A stretch of DNA of 64,000 nt from UBA7803 sp040219935 (GTDB lineage: Bacteria > Pseudomonadota > Gammaproteobacteria > Pseudomonadales > Azotimanducaceae). Below are positions 7,850 to 17,234 of this stretch, one piece after another. The stretch is from contig JAVJUA010000084.1 of the NCBI GenBank assembly GCA_040219935.1, positions 1-64,000 on the forward strand, given 5' to 3'. The notes below the pieces were generated by a model. The model was not told the DNA's origin, did no database searches, and saw only the letters and a program-made list of their open reading frames with translations. The position numbers were made by a program, and so were the translations under genes. Position 1 is the first letter of the stretch. Every line of letters begins with the position of its first letter.

Positions 7850-9269
7850 GAAAGCTGATCACACCGCGGGGTTGCTTCAGGTGCGGGACCTGAGCTCACT
7901 CAGTGCGGGGCTAACTGCATTGATGTCGGATAGGGAGCACCACTCGGCAATAGAATCTCTCGGGCCCAAGCGGTTGGCGAGCAGGATCTCGGAGCTCGGA
8001 TCGGAGAACGCCGTATCGAAGATGAAAGCCGCTGCTGAGCTCGCCAGGCTGTCGGCCACCATGCCGAAGCATGCTTCGGAATTCGCCGAGCCGCTGGCAC
8101 TTTTGATTGATACGCGCCCGCAAGACTTAGACAGCCTAGACGGTCCTAATGAAAAGTTTTATTTCGCGTCGGCTCTTTCAGAAGTAGAGGCTGAGTGGAT
8201 CGCTGAATACTGTGTTGAGCAGGCTCTACGAGAAGATCAAGCCGAACGAGTTCGGAAGCGACTTCTGGAACGTGCGCTGAAATCCGTCGATGATCTGGAG
8301 CAGTTGTTGGGCCTGGTGGTCAAAGCAGCCCAAACTCTCCACACATCCGTGGGGCGGCGAACGCCTGATTATAGGATTCGCAAGGTCATTGAAGCGATGG
8401 CCGAGATTGCGAACGAATCAGATCTGGCTCTCGGCCGAACCGTGGCAGCTAGCATTAGTGATCTAGTCAGAGCCTATCAGCGTGTAGCCACGGGTGATGA
8501 CGACGGCACGATCGAGGCTTTTGAAGGCGCTATATCCATACTTGTACGAGTCATACAAACCCGGATGTCTCTAGTGCTAGAGTCTGAGACATTCGCGAGC
8601 ATTCCAATTATGAAGGCGGCTTGCCAGGGCGAGGTATGGAGACGGTTTTTGAACCACTCTAAAAGCATGCGGCAAGTAAAGTCCATGCTGCTAGATGCCG
8701 TGACAATTCTCGCGGGACAGGACAAGACGGATCGTGAGTTCATACGCTTGCTCGAAATCTGCTTTGAGTCTCCGAGTTATCTTCAAGATCAGCTCGCAGA
8801 CCGACTCTCTGGCGGCGATATCGATCCCGAAAGCAGGCATTGGTGGATAAAGCTCGGAAAAGTCAGAAACAAAGCGACAGGAGAGCAGCGAGCCGACATT
8901 ACGGTAGATCAACAGCTAGCATTGCTTATATTGCGGATCGATGCGATGCACGAGGCCATTGACAAGTTGAGGTCTGATGTCGCACCCATTTTGCACATCA
9001 GTGATCCCATACTATCGCCCGTAATCACTACGACGGCATCGCATTATGAGGCGGTAGCGAGAACTGTGAGACAGCTCTGTCGTATCAGAAAGCTGGAACT
9101 TATGGGAATTGCCGGGGCTCGTGTTGATTTCAACCCTCGCGTTCATGAGTTCGTAAGTGGTGATCAAAAAGGTGAGAGAAAGGTGCGAGTTGTTCGGGAT
9201 GGGGTTTTTAAGAGTTACGGTGGCTCAGTGCGCCCGATACTAAAAGCCCAAGTCGAACCGATCGCTTAA
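7830..9269 (+). CDS. Helical protein with GrpE-like C-terminal domain
   Basis: This 479-aa protein is almost wholly alpha-helical up to about residue 425. The C-terminal about 50 residues read like the GrpE beta-domain that opens the Hsp70 nucleotide cleft: FNPRVHEFVSG parallels the GrpE FDPxxHEAV pattern, and GGSVRPILKAQVEPI parallels the closing LRPAxVxV strand. The preceding helix (LALLILRIDAMHEAIDKLR) could be the dimerisation coiled coil. The next gene is an Hsp70-like ATPase, which makes a co-chaperone pairing plausible. The ATG at 7830 follows GAGGAG with tight spacing; an in-frame ATG at 7782 is an alternative. The GrpE relation is my reading of the pattern and needs profile searching. 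Confidence 0.65.
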   Translation: MRVAKSKKADHTAGLLQVRDLSSLSAGLTALMSDREHHSAIESLGPKRLASRISELGSENAVSKMKAAAELARLSATMPKHASEFAEPLALLIDTRPQDLDSLDGPNEKFYFASALSEVEAEWIAEYCVEQALREDQAERVRKRLLERALKSVDDLEQLLGLVVKAAQTLHTSVGRRTPDYRIRKVIEAMAEIANESDLALGRTVAASISDLVRAYQRVATGDDDGTIEAFEGAISILVRVIQTRMSLVLESETFASIPIMKAACQGEVWRRFLNHSKSMRQVKSMLLDAVTILAGQDKTDREFIRLLEICFESPSYLQDQLADRLSGGDIDPESRHWWIKLGKVRNKATGEQRADITVDQQLALLILRIDAMHEAIDKLRSDVAPILHISDPILSPVITTTASHYEAVARTVRQLCRIRKLELMGIAGARVDFNPRVHEFVSGDQKGERKVRVVRDGVFKSYGGSVRPILKAQVEPIA

Positions 9270-9297
9270 AAAGCAAAGTCCATAAGGCGAAAAAGAA

Positions 9298-10941
9298 ATG
9301 GCGAGGAAAATCGACTCCCAAGCAGCTGCAATACTTCTGGAGAACCTCATTCAAAGAAATCCCGAACTGACGGACATAGAGCGGGAAGCGCTTGGCGTGG
9401 CGTTGGAAAGCCTTCGCGAAAGGGGAGCGTCTGCGGCTCCAGTCAAACTGGAACCTGCACAGCTCATTCTTCCCGAAGACACACCTGAAGCGAAAGACAG
9501 TCCGGTATGGATTGACGCATCGTGTCTTCAGCTGCCGCCAGCGGGAGACTCTGTGACTATGTGTATCGATTTTGGTACCGCGATGTCCAAAGCGGCTGTT
9601 GTTGATACCTCCAGCGGCTCTGAGAAGATGTTGCTTCTTGAGCTCGGAGTTCCCACCGATCAATCACATGTTAGTGAAGCGTTGTTGGTCTCGAGCGTAT
9701 ACATAGCTCCGGATGGTGTCGTGTACTTTGGGCAAGCTGCGGTCGAGAAGTCGCAAGAAGATACGCTTTCGACGACGGTAGAACGTATAGACAACATGAA
9801 GCGTTTTCTTTCGGAAGGAGATGCAGATGATGCGATTGATAGAGCATTCAATCCGACGGAAATGCATGTCACGGCGCGGCAGATACTGCTCGCGTACCTT
9901 GCGTATCTGACTTGGGCCTGCTCCGAGTGCGTGACCAAACTTGGCTATCCAAGGAACATCATGCGCAAGTTTGCGGTTCCCTGTCTGACTGGCGAGCGCA
10001 AGCACCGGGTGAACAATATAATGTCGGATCTGTTGGGCTGGGCGCAGCTGCTGGCAGACACATTAGGTTCCAGATTCCTCGAAGGAATTGCACTGGGCGA
10101 ACTCCTAGAGATGATGAAGGCATGTGAGAGGATCGACGGGCCATATCATTTCGTTGGCACCGATATCGCAGAACCAATTGCGGTAGCAACTTCCTACCCT
10201 GGGGCTGAAGCACAGTTTCGGAGTGAGTTTCTAGCGATTGATGTTGGGGCGGGCACTACGGATTTTGGATTGTTTAAGGTTGCTGTATCGGCAAAAGAGA
10301 AGCAATTCTTTGGAAGCTGTCCGCCTGAAAGTCTGAAGGTGGTCAAGGAGGCAGGGAACTATCTGGATCGCGCGCTGCTTGCATTGATCCTGAGTAAGGC
10401 AGGATTGGAGGCTGCCGACGCTGGCACGGCGAAGGTGAAAGCTAGGCTAGCGTTGGACATTAGGGAGCTTAAAGAATCACTCTTTATCGAGGGATTTGTG
10501 TATCCGACACTTCCAGAAGGTCTCCCGGAGGTCGAGGTCACGCTAGACGAATTTTGCCAAACCAGTGCAGTAGAGTCCTTCACCGCAAGCATCGAAGGTA
10601 CAGTCCAGCAGATACTGGATGAGGTAAATCCGAGCTGGCTGACCAGTCATGACTATATTGGAGTTCTATTGACTGGCGGCGGAGCCGGACTGCCGATGTT
10701 GCAAGGTCTGCTCGACAGGACTGTATCTGCTCAGGGGCGATCAGTGAAAATGGTGCCCGTGCATTCTGTGCCGAAATGGTTGGAAGATGAAGCCCCCTAT
10801 ATTGCTGAACAGTATCCCAGAGTTGCAGTAGCCCTTGGCGGCGCTAGACCTTATGCGGTTCAACTTCGCGAATCCTCCATCACGGCGGGCGATGTAAAAG
10901 CTGCGCCGATGTTGCAGGGGTACTACCAAAAAGGACAGTAG
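9298..10941 (+). CDS. Hsp70-like (actin-fold) ATPase without substrate-binding domain
   Basis: This 547-aa protein has the sugar kinase/Hsp70/actin fold. The phosphate-1 loop is IDFGTAMSKAAV at residues 90-101, phosphate-2 is AIDVGAGTTDFGLFK near 313-327, and the adenosine motif is GVLLTGGGAGLPML near 455-468. Residues 1-85 are an added N-terminal region (helical, then Pro-rich). After the ATPase fold only about 45 residues remain, so the Hsp70 peptide-binding domain and lid are absent. The gene starts 28 bases after the GrpE-like gene in the same direction, with AAGGCG upstream of the ATG. In context it is probably the motor or switch partner of the GrpE-like and GTPase proteins. Confidence 0.82.
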   Translation: MARKIDSQAAAILLENLIQRNPELTDIEREALGVALESLRERGASAAPVKLEPAQLILPEDTPEAKDSPVWIDASCLQLPPAGDSVTMCIDFGTAMSKAAVVDTSSGSEKMLLLELGVPTDQSHVSEALLVSSVYIAPDGVVYFGQAAVEKSQEDTLSTTVERIDNMKRFLSEGDADDAIDRAFNPTEMHVTARQILLAYLAYLTWACSECVTKLGYPRNIMRKFAVPCLTGERKHRVNNIMSDLLGWAQLLADTLGSRFLEGIALGELLEMMKACERIDGPYHFVGTDIAEPIAVATSYPGAEAQFRSEFLAIDVGAGTTDFGLFKVAVSAKEKQFFGSCPPESLKVVKEAGNYLDRALLALILSKAGLEAADAGTAKVKARLALDIRELKESLFIEGFVYPTLPEGLPEVEVTLDEFCQTSAVESFTASIEGTVQQILDEVNPSWLTSHDYIGVLLTGGGAGLPMLQGLLDRTVSAQGRSVKMVPVHSVPKWLEDEAPYIAEQYPRVAVALGGARPYAVQLRESSITAGDVKAAPMLQGYYQKGQ

Positions 10942-11030
10942 TCACGTTTCGCGGGCATAACCGTGCTCGATGATGTGCTGGCGGGCTCGCAATGAGCTGA
11001 TTCTCTACAGCTGCAGCTGCTCTGCTTCAT

Positions 11031-12473
11031 TTAGGTGAAGAGCTCTGCAAGAATCGAGCTGGCGGCGCCCCACGATAAGGCCGTTGTGGACCTCCTCGCC
11101 GCGTTGTCGATCGCATCCCTTGTTGATTGGTTCTGAGCGACAGCAGCCCCGATGTTGATGGCTAAGGTGATGAACGCCGCGTTGATTCCCGCGTCGAGTG
11201 CATCTTGTGTCAAAGCTTGCATGGATTCGCTCTCGATCAGCAGCGATCCCGTCTCTCGAACCTCCGAATCAAGGTCGGATTGCGAGAAACCTGTGGACGG
11301 AATTCCAGTTGTAGCGGCCGCCTCTGAAGTAGCCTCGATTGGGATCGAAGGATTCTCAAGTTGGTGCCTTCGAATACCCGCGATATTGCCCGCTTTGATT
11401 TGCTTTTCTACGACTTCTCCCGTCCAATCGTTGATCAAGCGAATATCTGAACCTTCATGGTTTGAGGGGAGGATGAGTTCGGCACGCCATTCGTCTCCGT
11501 CATTGTTCTCGCGGTGCACATATAGAATTTCGTGGTACTTGCCCTTCACCGCGTTTAGAGCACCGTCTTTGGACAATGAACCCCTCGAGGCAAGGCCTCG
11601 CAGCCAGTCGGAGATGTCTTCCGTAGATGCATCTCCCAACTCATGGGGATATTGCCGGCGGAATGCCTCGACAACCATCTCCTGTTCGCTGGTCAGGTCT
11701 ATCTCATCCGAGAGCAACTCCATAACCGTCGCGGAGAAGACTCCAATTGGGACGCTAGATATCGAAGCTAGCCTTCCTGTTGTTCTTCTTCGTAAACGTT
11801 TCAGGCCTAAGATTGCCCGAGCCAGGCGACGGTTGGCAATACTCGGCCACGCCTTGTATTCCTCGCGAAGGCGCTTTTCCAGCTCTTGAATCAAGGGGCC
11901 CAGTGTTTCTGTCCAGAGCACGAAGTATGCCGATTCGCGCAGTTTGGAGCTGGAGTCCGGGCGCTGTAGCGAAACGAGCAACGAATCTAGCCCCCGGACG
12001 ATTGCGACCTCTGCGACGTCCAGATCCGTAATCTCCCGGGGCTTCCCCACGACCCACTTTCTCCAGGCGAACTTACTACCATAGAACGCGCCCACGCCAG
12101 CCACCAAAGGCACAGCGAAGACAAGCACGCTACCCGTCCACACCGACCCTCCAAGCCAGGCCAATGCAGCGCTAGTAAATGCGGCGCCTGACAGCGTGCC
12201 GATGGCTGTTCCCGTCGACGCTGTACCAAACCACGCGGCCAATCCAAACATAGCGGATGTAAGTGCTGACGTTGTTCCGATCTTGGCCGCAATCTGTGCC
12301 GTTCTTCGAGCTGCGGTACCACGCTCTTTACGCAGCAACGCATCCAGAAGGGTTTCGAGGGAGGAAATCAGCTCCAGACGGTGCCTGTCTAGATCAAGTG
12401 GACTGAGCCGGTACCATGCACGACGTAAAAAGCCAGGCGGCATATCCTCCGCCATAGTCATGGTCGCTGCCAT
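11031..12473 (-). CDS. Glycine-rich membrane protein of unknown function
   Basis: This 480-aa protein is unrecognised. Residues about 60-145 are strongly hydrophobic and rich in Gly, Ala and Thr (SALTSAMFGLAAWFGTASTG, LVFAVPLVAGVGAFYGSKFA), giving probably two or three membrane segments with small-residue zippers. Residues 150-350 are charged and helical, and a second weakly hydrophobic stretch lies near the C-terminus (INAAFITLAINIGAAVA). The ATG at 12473 follows GGGGGAG. The gene converges on the Hsp70-like gene 89 bases away and lies 82 bases downstream of the nuclease-helicase gene. Either neighbour system could own it, and a membrane-damaging effector is one guess only. Confidence 0.6.
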   Translation of the reverse strand: MAATMTMAEDMPPGFLRRAWYRLSPLDLDRHRLELISSLETLLDALLRKERGTAARRTAQIAAKIGTTSALTSAMFGLAAWFGTASTGTAIGTLSGAAFTSAALAWLGGSVWTGSVLVFAVPLVAGVGAFYGSKFAWRKWVVGKPREITDLDVAEVAIVRGLDSLLVSLQRPDSSSKLRESAYFVLWTETLGPLIQELEKRLREEYKAWPSIANRRLARAILGLKRLRRRTTGRLASISSVPIGVFSATVMELLSDEIDLTSEQEMVVEAFRRQYPHELGDASTEDISDWLRGLASRGSLSKDGALNAVKGKYHEILYVHRENNDGDEWRAELILPSNHEGSDIRLINDWTGEVVEKQIKAGNIAGIRRHQLENPSIPIEATSEAAATTGIPSTGFSQSDLDSEVRETGSLLIESESMQALTQDALDAGINAAFITLAINIGAAVAQNQSTRDAIDNAARRSTTALSWGAASSILAELFT

Positions 12474-12555
12474 CTTCGATCTCCCCCCGAGTTGGTACGC
12501 ATCCGCAACCTACAAGTCAGAAACGATGCGAGGTCCTGTCAACTTCTGGCTCCCG

Positions 12556-15316
12556 CTAGTTGTCAAACGAGAGCGTTGTCGCCAACTCACCAAATCTACA
12601 GAAACCATTTGCCATCTTCATCTGCCGTGGTGTTTTACACGTCGGTTCGAGCAGCAAGGGGCTACCCACCAGGATGCAGAGGGCACGAGCCCGTGAGGTC
12701 GCCACATTGAAGCGGTTGGGGTTGTAGAGAAACTCCATCCCTCGTGGCGCATCTTCAGGACTGGAGGAGGTCATCGAGTAGATAACGACCGGCGCTTCCT
12801 GGCCCTGGAATTTGTCAACTGTCCCGATTCGATCCGCGAGATCGGGCAGCTTCGCTTTCAGCGCTGCGACCTGAGCGTTGTAGGGGGCCACGATTAGGAT
12901 GTCCGCGAGGGTCAGGGCGAGGGTCGCTTGGTGTCTATCCGTGAAGGTGGCGCCGTCAGCTGTGAGGTGCTCGACGATCGCTACGATTGCTTCTACCTCT
13001 TCGGACGACCGGGCGGTGCTGCCGCTGTGTACCACCGGCACATAGCGCAATCCGGAGCCATGGAGCGGGTGGTCTGTGTGAATCGCCTGATGAATTAGAT
13101 CGGGCCGTGGATCAAGTTTCTGCTCGTAGTAAATCTCGGAGGTGAAGCTGCAGATCTCAGGGTGCAGGCGCCAGGTCTCATCGAGAAATAAGCCATGATC
13201 TCGCGGAATGGTCTCTTGGTCGCCGATCCAGTGCTTGAGGGCCGCCACCTCGCTGCCTTCCGGATGGCTACTCTGAATGGGTTGCTCCAGCTGCTGAGGG
13301 TCACCGAGGAGGATGAGGTTCTTGGCCGCAGGCGCTGCGGCCAGCACGTTGGACAGAGACATCTGCCCGGCCTCGTCAACGATGAGTACATCGACCTGCT
13401 GTTCGAATTTGGATTGCGCCCACATCCATTGCGTACCACCGACTACGTTGATCGTGCCGTCTCCCAGGCCGGCAAGGACCTTGTCGTAGTTGGCGATATT
13501 GGTGATTGGAGCATCACCCTCGTACTGCCCGTTGTTGCTGTGTCGGTGATACAGAGAGATATCCATCCCGGCTTCGGCGGCGGCCGCTGCAGCACTTTCG
13601 AGGAGCTTGTGGATGACCTTATGGCCGACAGCGGTGATCCCGACCGTCTTGCCGGCGGCCACGAGGGCATTAATGATCTTCCCGCCCGTAAACGTCTTTC
13701 CTGTGCCGGGAGGCCCCTGGATAGCTAATACGCCGCCGTCGAGTTGCTGTGCCAGCCGCACTGCCGCGTCAATCACGTCTTCGCCCTCGGCGCGCAATGG
13801 CTGGCCAGGTTCGCCAGGGAGGACCCTCTGAAGCAGTCGTAGGGCGGACTCATAGGGGGCCATCGGTGCAAGCCCATGTGCCAACACGTGCTCACCCAGA
13901 CGCATCAATGAGCGACGGATCTCTTCGGGGCTAACGTGGCTGTGAAAGAATACGGTCGACGGGCGAGCATCGGCGGTGATCTTGTGCTGCTGGATGTCGA
14001 TCGTCCGGGCACCGTAGTCGACGCTGGCCACATCGCCTACTTTGGTCCCATCGGTGTCATAGACCCCGTCATTGTCTCGGGCATCGGCATCCTGCTCGGC
14101 GAACGCATAGCGGATCACCGGTGCTGCCTTAGCATTCTGGATGCTCTTGAACGTCAGGCCGCTCATGGCCTTGCGCTCGGCGATTAAGTCCTCGGCGGGC
14201 AAGTCTCGTAGGCGGAAGTATTCCCACCAAGTCGCTTTCTCCTCTCGTCGATGAAACTCCATCATGTGGCCGAGCAGGAACTGCGCTTGCTGCGCAGGCG
14301 TGCGTTCGAGTGGATCTGTCGGCATGCCGCCGATGAGTCGATCTCGAAGTTGCGCCAGCTCGACGTCCAGCGGCTTCGGATCCTTGGCCTCCTCAGCGTG
14401 CCCGGCAAGCTGTGGGATGGAGCCGTGCTCGGACTCGGCGCTTACACGCAGGTGCTCGAGCCACATGTGCAGCCGATGTGTGGATTCGCAGTCTTCGCGG
14501 TTGTAGTCGGTGACGATGCGCTTGTCATCGTCGACCGTATCTTCCAGCGATCCGTACTCCAGGGCTGCCTCGATTACGCGCCGGCTGGCGCTTGCCTCAC
14601 GTAGATCCTGTTTGCGTTGGTATCCGAAGAAGGGCTCCAGATTCTTGATGGAGTAGGCCTCCACGCTCGCGATCAGGCTGTGACGGACGATGCTGTGGAG
14701 GTCGATGAAGGCCTCTTTGATGAGTAGGACATCGAGCTCGCGCTCACGCGTGGCAAACCTCCCCATTAGGCGCTTCAGGGCTGCGGGCTCGTACGGCGCG
14801 AAGTGGTAGATGTGGGCCTTCGGGTTCTGGGCGCGGATGGCTATGGCCGTGTCGATGAAGGTCTCGAAGTTTGAGCGCTCCGCGTCCAGAGTGTCGGCCC
14901 AGAGTGCCGTGTACTGGTAGTTACCTTCTGAATCGAGGGTCACATATCCGGTGAGGTATTCCTGTACGCCGCATTCGGAGAAATGGCTGCCCTCGAAGTC
15001 TAGATAAACGTCGTTGGGCGTTGGTTCCGGAAGCCGTTGAAAACCGTGCTCGGCGTCGAACGGGGTCTTCAGCTCAAACTCGTTCGATTGGTTGGCGCGG
15101 CCTTTCAGCTGGATGCGGGCTTGCTCGCGCAGCTTGAGCAGGGTCTCCAGGCTGCCGCGAGAGGGTTTGGGGATCTCGTCGGCCTCGGCGAAGGCCTGGA
15201 GCGAGTTGAGATCCGAGGCTCGGAGCTGCTCGATGTGGCCGGCTTGAATTCCGGCCACGTAGCAGAGGTGGTCGTCGCCTCTGCGGACCTTCTCGCAGCG
15301 GTCCCAATAGGCGCAG
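12556..15316 (-). pseudogene. RecB-like nuclease / SF1 helicase gene, 3' part (split by IS3 element)
   Basis: This is the downstream about 920 codons of a gene that continues at 16577-17214. It first completes a cysteine cluster (YWDRCEKVRRGDDHLCYV). An RNase H-like exonuclease region follows (DVYLDFEGSHF, FAPYEPAALKRLM, DYNREDCESTHRLHMW), as in TM0106/YprB-type proteins. The SF1B helicase has Walker A AIQGPPGTGKTF, Walker B VDVLIVDEAGQM, GDPQQLEQPIQ, TVDKFQGQEAPVVIY and NVATSRARALCILVG, like Dna2/UPF1-type enzymes. The helicase motifs are intact, so decay is limited to the insertion. A GTG or ATG inside the IS end could still allow translation of this part alone. Confidence 0.85.
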
Positions 15317-15347
15317 TGGACTTCCCCGGGTTTGGTAGACGGTTTGT

Positions 15348-16226
15348 TTAGCACGCGGTGGCCCGTGCTGAGTTGATGCTCTCATACTGTGCGGGGCTGA
15401 CATAGTTGAGAAACGAGTGTCGCCGCCGAGTGTTGTAGAACCCCTCGATGTACTCGAAGACAACACGGTGAGCCTGCGCTCGTGTGACCAGCGTTTCCTC
15501 CCGGATGCACTCCACTTTCAGGGTGGCGAAGAAGCTTTCCACCACCGCATTGTCCCAGCAGTTTCCCTTGCGGCTCATGCTCGGCGTCACCCGCCAGGCG
15601 GCGAGGAGCTTGCGGAAGTCACCACTGGCGTACTGAACGCCACGATCCGAGTGATACAACAGGTTTCCGGGAATGACCGATCGGGCAGCAATGGCACTTC
15701 TCATAGCTCGGACCACCAGCTCGGCGTTGATCCTGGAACCCGTCGACCAGCCCACCACGCGGCGGCTGTAGAGATCCAGAATCACACACAGGTAGAGCCA
15801 GCCTTCGTCGGTCCAGAGATAGGTGAGATCCGACGCCCAGGCCGTGTTCGCCTGGCTTGGCGAGAACTGCCGCTGCAGAACGTTGGCGGCGACGGGATGT
15901 CCATGCTTGGACTGCGTGGCCACCCGGAAACGCCGTCTCCGCCGGCCGTACAGGCCATCTTCACGCATCAGCCGAGCGATCCGATGGACACCGACATGGA
16001 CGCCGACTTCCACGATATCCCGATGCACTCGAGGGCTTCCGTACCGGCGTTTGCTCGTCCGGTGAGACGCCCGCACCAGAGTCAGCAGATTGCGGTCCTC
16101 AACCCGACGTGCACACTCAGGGCGCTTGCGCCAGGCGTAGAAGCCGCTGTGCGAAACCTGCATCACCCGGCACAACACACGGACCGGGTAGTCGGCCTTC
16201 TGCACCTCGATGAACACGAATCTCAT
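15348..16226 (-). CDS. IS3-family transposase OrfB
   Basis: This 292-aa integrase-core protein has the complete IS3 DDE triad: WASDLTYLWTDEGWLYL (first D), YHSDRGVQYAS (second D) and WDNAVVESFFATLKVE (E). The N-terminal HTH_21 region has HSGFYAWRKRPECARR and YGSPRVHRDIVEVGVHVGVH. Its ATG at 16226 overlaps the orfA stop (ATGA), so it can be made separately or as an OrfAB fusion by frameshifting. It is full length and uninterrupted, so the element could still be mobile. Confidence 0.95.
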   Translation of the reverse strand: MRFVFIEVQKADYPVRVLCRVMQVSHSGFYAWRKRPECARRVEDRNLLTLVRASHRTSKRRYGSPRVHRDIVEVGVHVGVHRIARLMREDGLYGRRRRRFRVATQSKHGHPVAANVLQRQFSPSQANTAWASDLTYLWTDEGWLYLCVILDLYSRRVVGWSTGSRINAELVVRAMRSAIAARSVIPGNLLYHSDRGVQYASGDFRKLLAAWRVTPSMSRKGNCWDNAVVESFFATLKVECIREETLVTRAQAHRVVFEYIEGFYNTRRRHSFLNYVSPAQYESINSARATAC

Positions 16227-16513
16227 GTGCTCTCCTTGGCGAAGAAGGCCGTCGCTTTTTTTAGGATGTCGCGCTCCATTTGTAGCCGCTTGACGTCCCG
16301 CCGGAGCTGGGCTAATTCCTCTCGCTCGGCCGTGGTGAGCGCACCCGCTGAACCCGATCCCTGGTCCACTCGGGCCTGGTCAACCCAGCGGCGGACCGCC
16401 GACTCCACCAGATCCATCTCGCGGCACACGTCGCTAACCGTGCGGCCGTGCTTGATAATCAGATCGACAACCTCGGCCTTGAACTCGGGCCTGAAACTTC
16501 TTCGCTTCGACAT
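16223..16513 (-). CDS. IS3-family transposase OrfA
   Basis: This about 96-aa protein begins MSKRRSFRPEFKAEVVDLII, a typical IS3 OrfA helix-turn-helix (TVSDVCREMDLVESAVRRWV). It ends with a coiled coil (LAQLRRDVKRLQMERDILKK) and AFFAKEST. An upstream in-frame start at 16528 would add five residues. The stop overlaps orfB. Despite the same role, its sequence differs clearly from the OrfA at 536-859, so the two elements are different IS3-family members. Confidence 0.93.
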   Translation of the reverse strand: MSKRRSFRPEFKAEVVDLIIKHGRTVSDVCREMDLVESAVRRWVDQARVDQGSGSAGALTTAEREELAQLRRDVKRLQMERDILKKATAFFAKEST

Positions 16514-16576
16514 GGTAGAAACCTCCAAGGGCAGTATCGCCCTATCTCAGGTGTCCACCAAATCCGGGGAGGTTCA

Positions 16577-17214
16577 CAGAGGTCACAATGGCTAACGAGG
16601 TCGGGGTAGGTCGTCTCTGGGGTTTCGGTGAATTTACTGATGCCGCGCTTTAAGAGCCTGAAGTAGGCGCTGTACTCATCGACGCGGTAGGACTCAGGCT
16701 GCCAGTTCCGGCCGGGTGCCACCACGTGCATGAACTCCGGCTGGAGACTTTGCAGCTCCTCTAACAGTAGGGTGTAGACGCACAGCTGCAAAATCGTCCC
16801 GGCGCGGGTGCTGCGGGCGAGCTTGGTGTCCTGGGCTTCGTACGACCAATCTCCGAGATTGCTGGGTTTCTCGACTTTGACGAGAAAGTCCGCATAGCCG
16901 GACCAGGTGGCGTTCGAGAGATTCGCCTGATAGATGACGTCGGCGCCCAAGGCCATGGCAGCACGGGTCTGCTCGAGCGTTGCATGGTCCTCCAGCTCGA
17001 CCACCCTCTCGTACTGGGTTTTCAAGTGGGTAAGGTAACCCTGCTCGTGCTCGATACCCTTCTGCTGCAGTGTCTGAATGACCGGGCTGAATACTTTGGG
17101 ACGCTCGAACTCGCCTTTAGCCGCGCGTAGATCGAGCGAGGTCAGATGCCGGCAGTTCAGGTAGCCGGAAAGGTCCGTCGGCGCCAGGGTCAGCTTGTCG
17201 TTCTGAATTCGCAT
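16577..17214 (-). pseudogene. RecB-like nuclease / SF1 helicase gene, 5' part (split by IS3 element)
   Basis: This is the N-terminal part, about 212 codons, of a gene whose rest lies at 12556-15316. Without the element the full product would be about 1131 aa. It carries the RecB/Cas4-like PD-(D/E)XK nuclease core: GYADFLVKVEKP (catalytic D), YEAQDTKLARS (D-x-K) and ILQLCVYTLLLEEL (QxxxY-like). It ends in HCDLC, which joins the cysteines of the other part, as in TM0106-type nucleases. The ATG at 17214 follows CGGAGGCGG and lies 20 bases after the upstream gene, so the two are cotranscribed. Translation now runs into the element and ends at 16459. Loss of function of the joined enzyme is inferred. 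Confidence 0.85.
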
Positions 17215-17234
17215 GCCGCCTCCGCTGTTGGCGA

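Larger units (their letters stand above)
15317..16576 (-). mobile_element. Complete IS3-family element, 1260 bp, with 3-bp target duplication
   Basis: The left end starts TGGACTTCCCCGGGTTTGGT at 15317. The right end, read inward from 16576, starts TGAACCTCCCCGGATTTGGT, and the two match as imperfect inverted repeats. The bases CAG at 15314-15316 and 16577-16579 form the 3-bp target duplication usual for this family. The element carries orfA and orfB on the - strand and appears intact. Removing it with one CAG restores the host reading frame exactly (HCDLC joined to AYWDRCEK), so the insertion is recent or at least undegraded. Confidence 0.95.

Noticed and set aside
15417..16595. 392-codon + strand open frame across the IS3 element
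   Set aside because: It is antisense to orfA and orfB, whose DDE and helix-turn-helix motifs are clear; the + frame has no family-like sequence.
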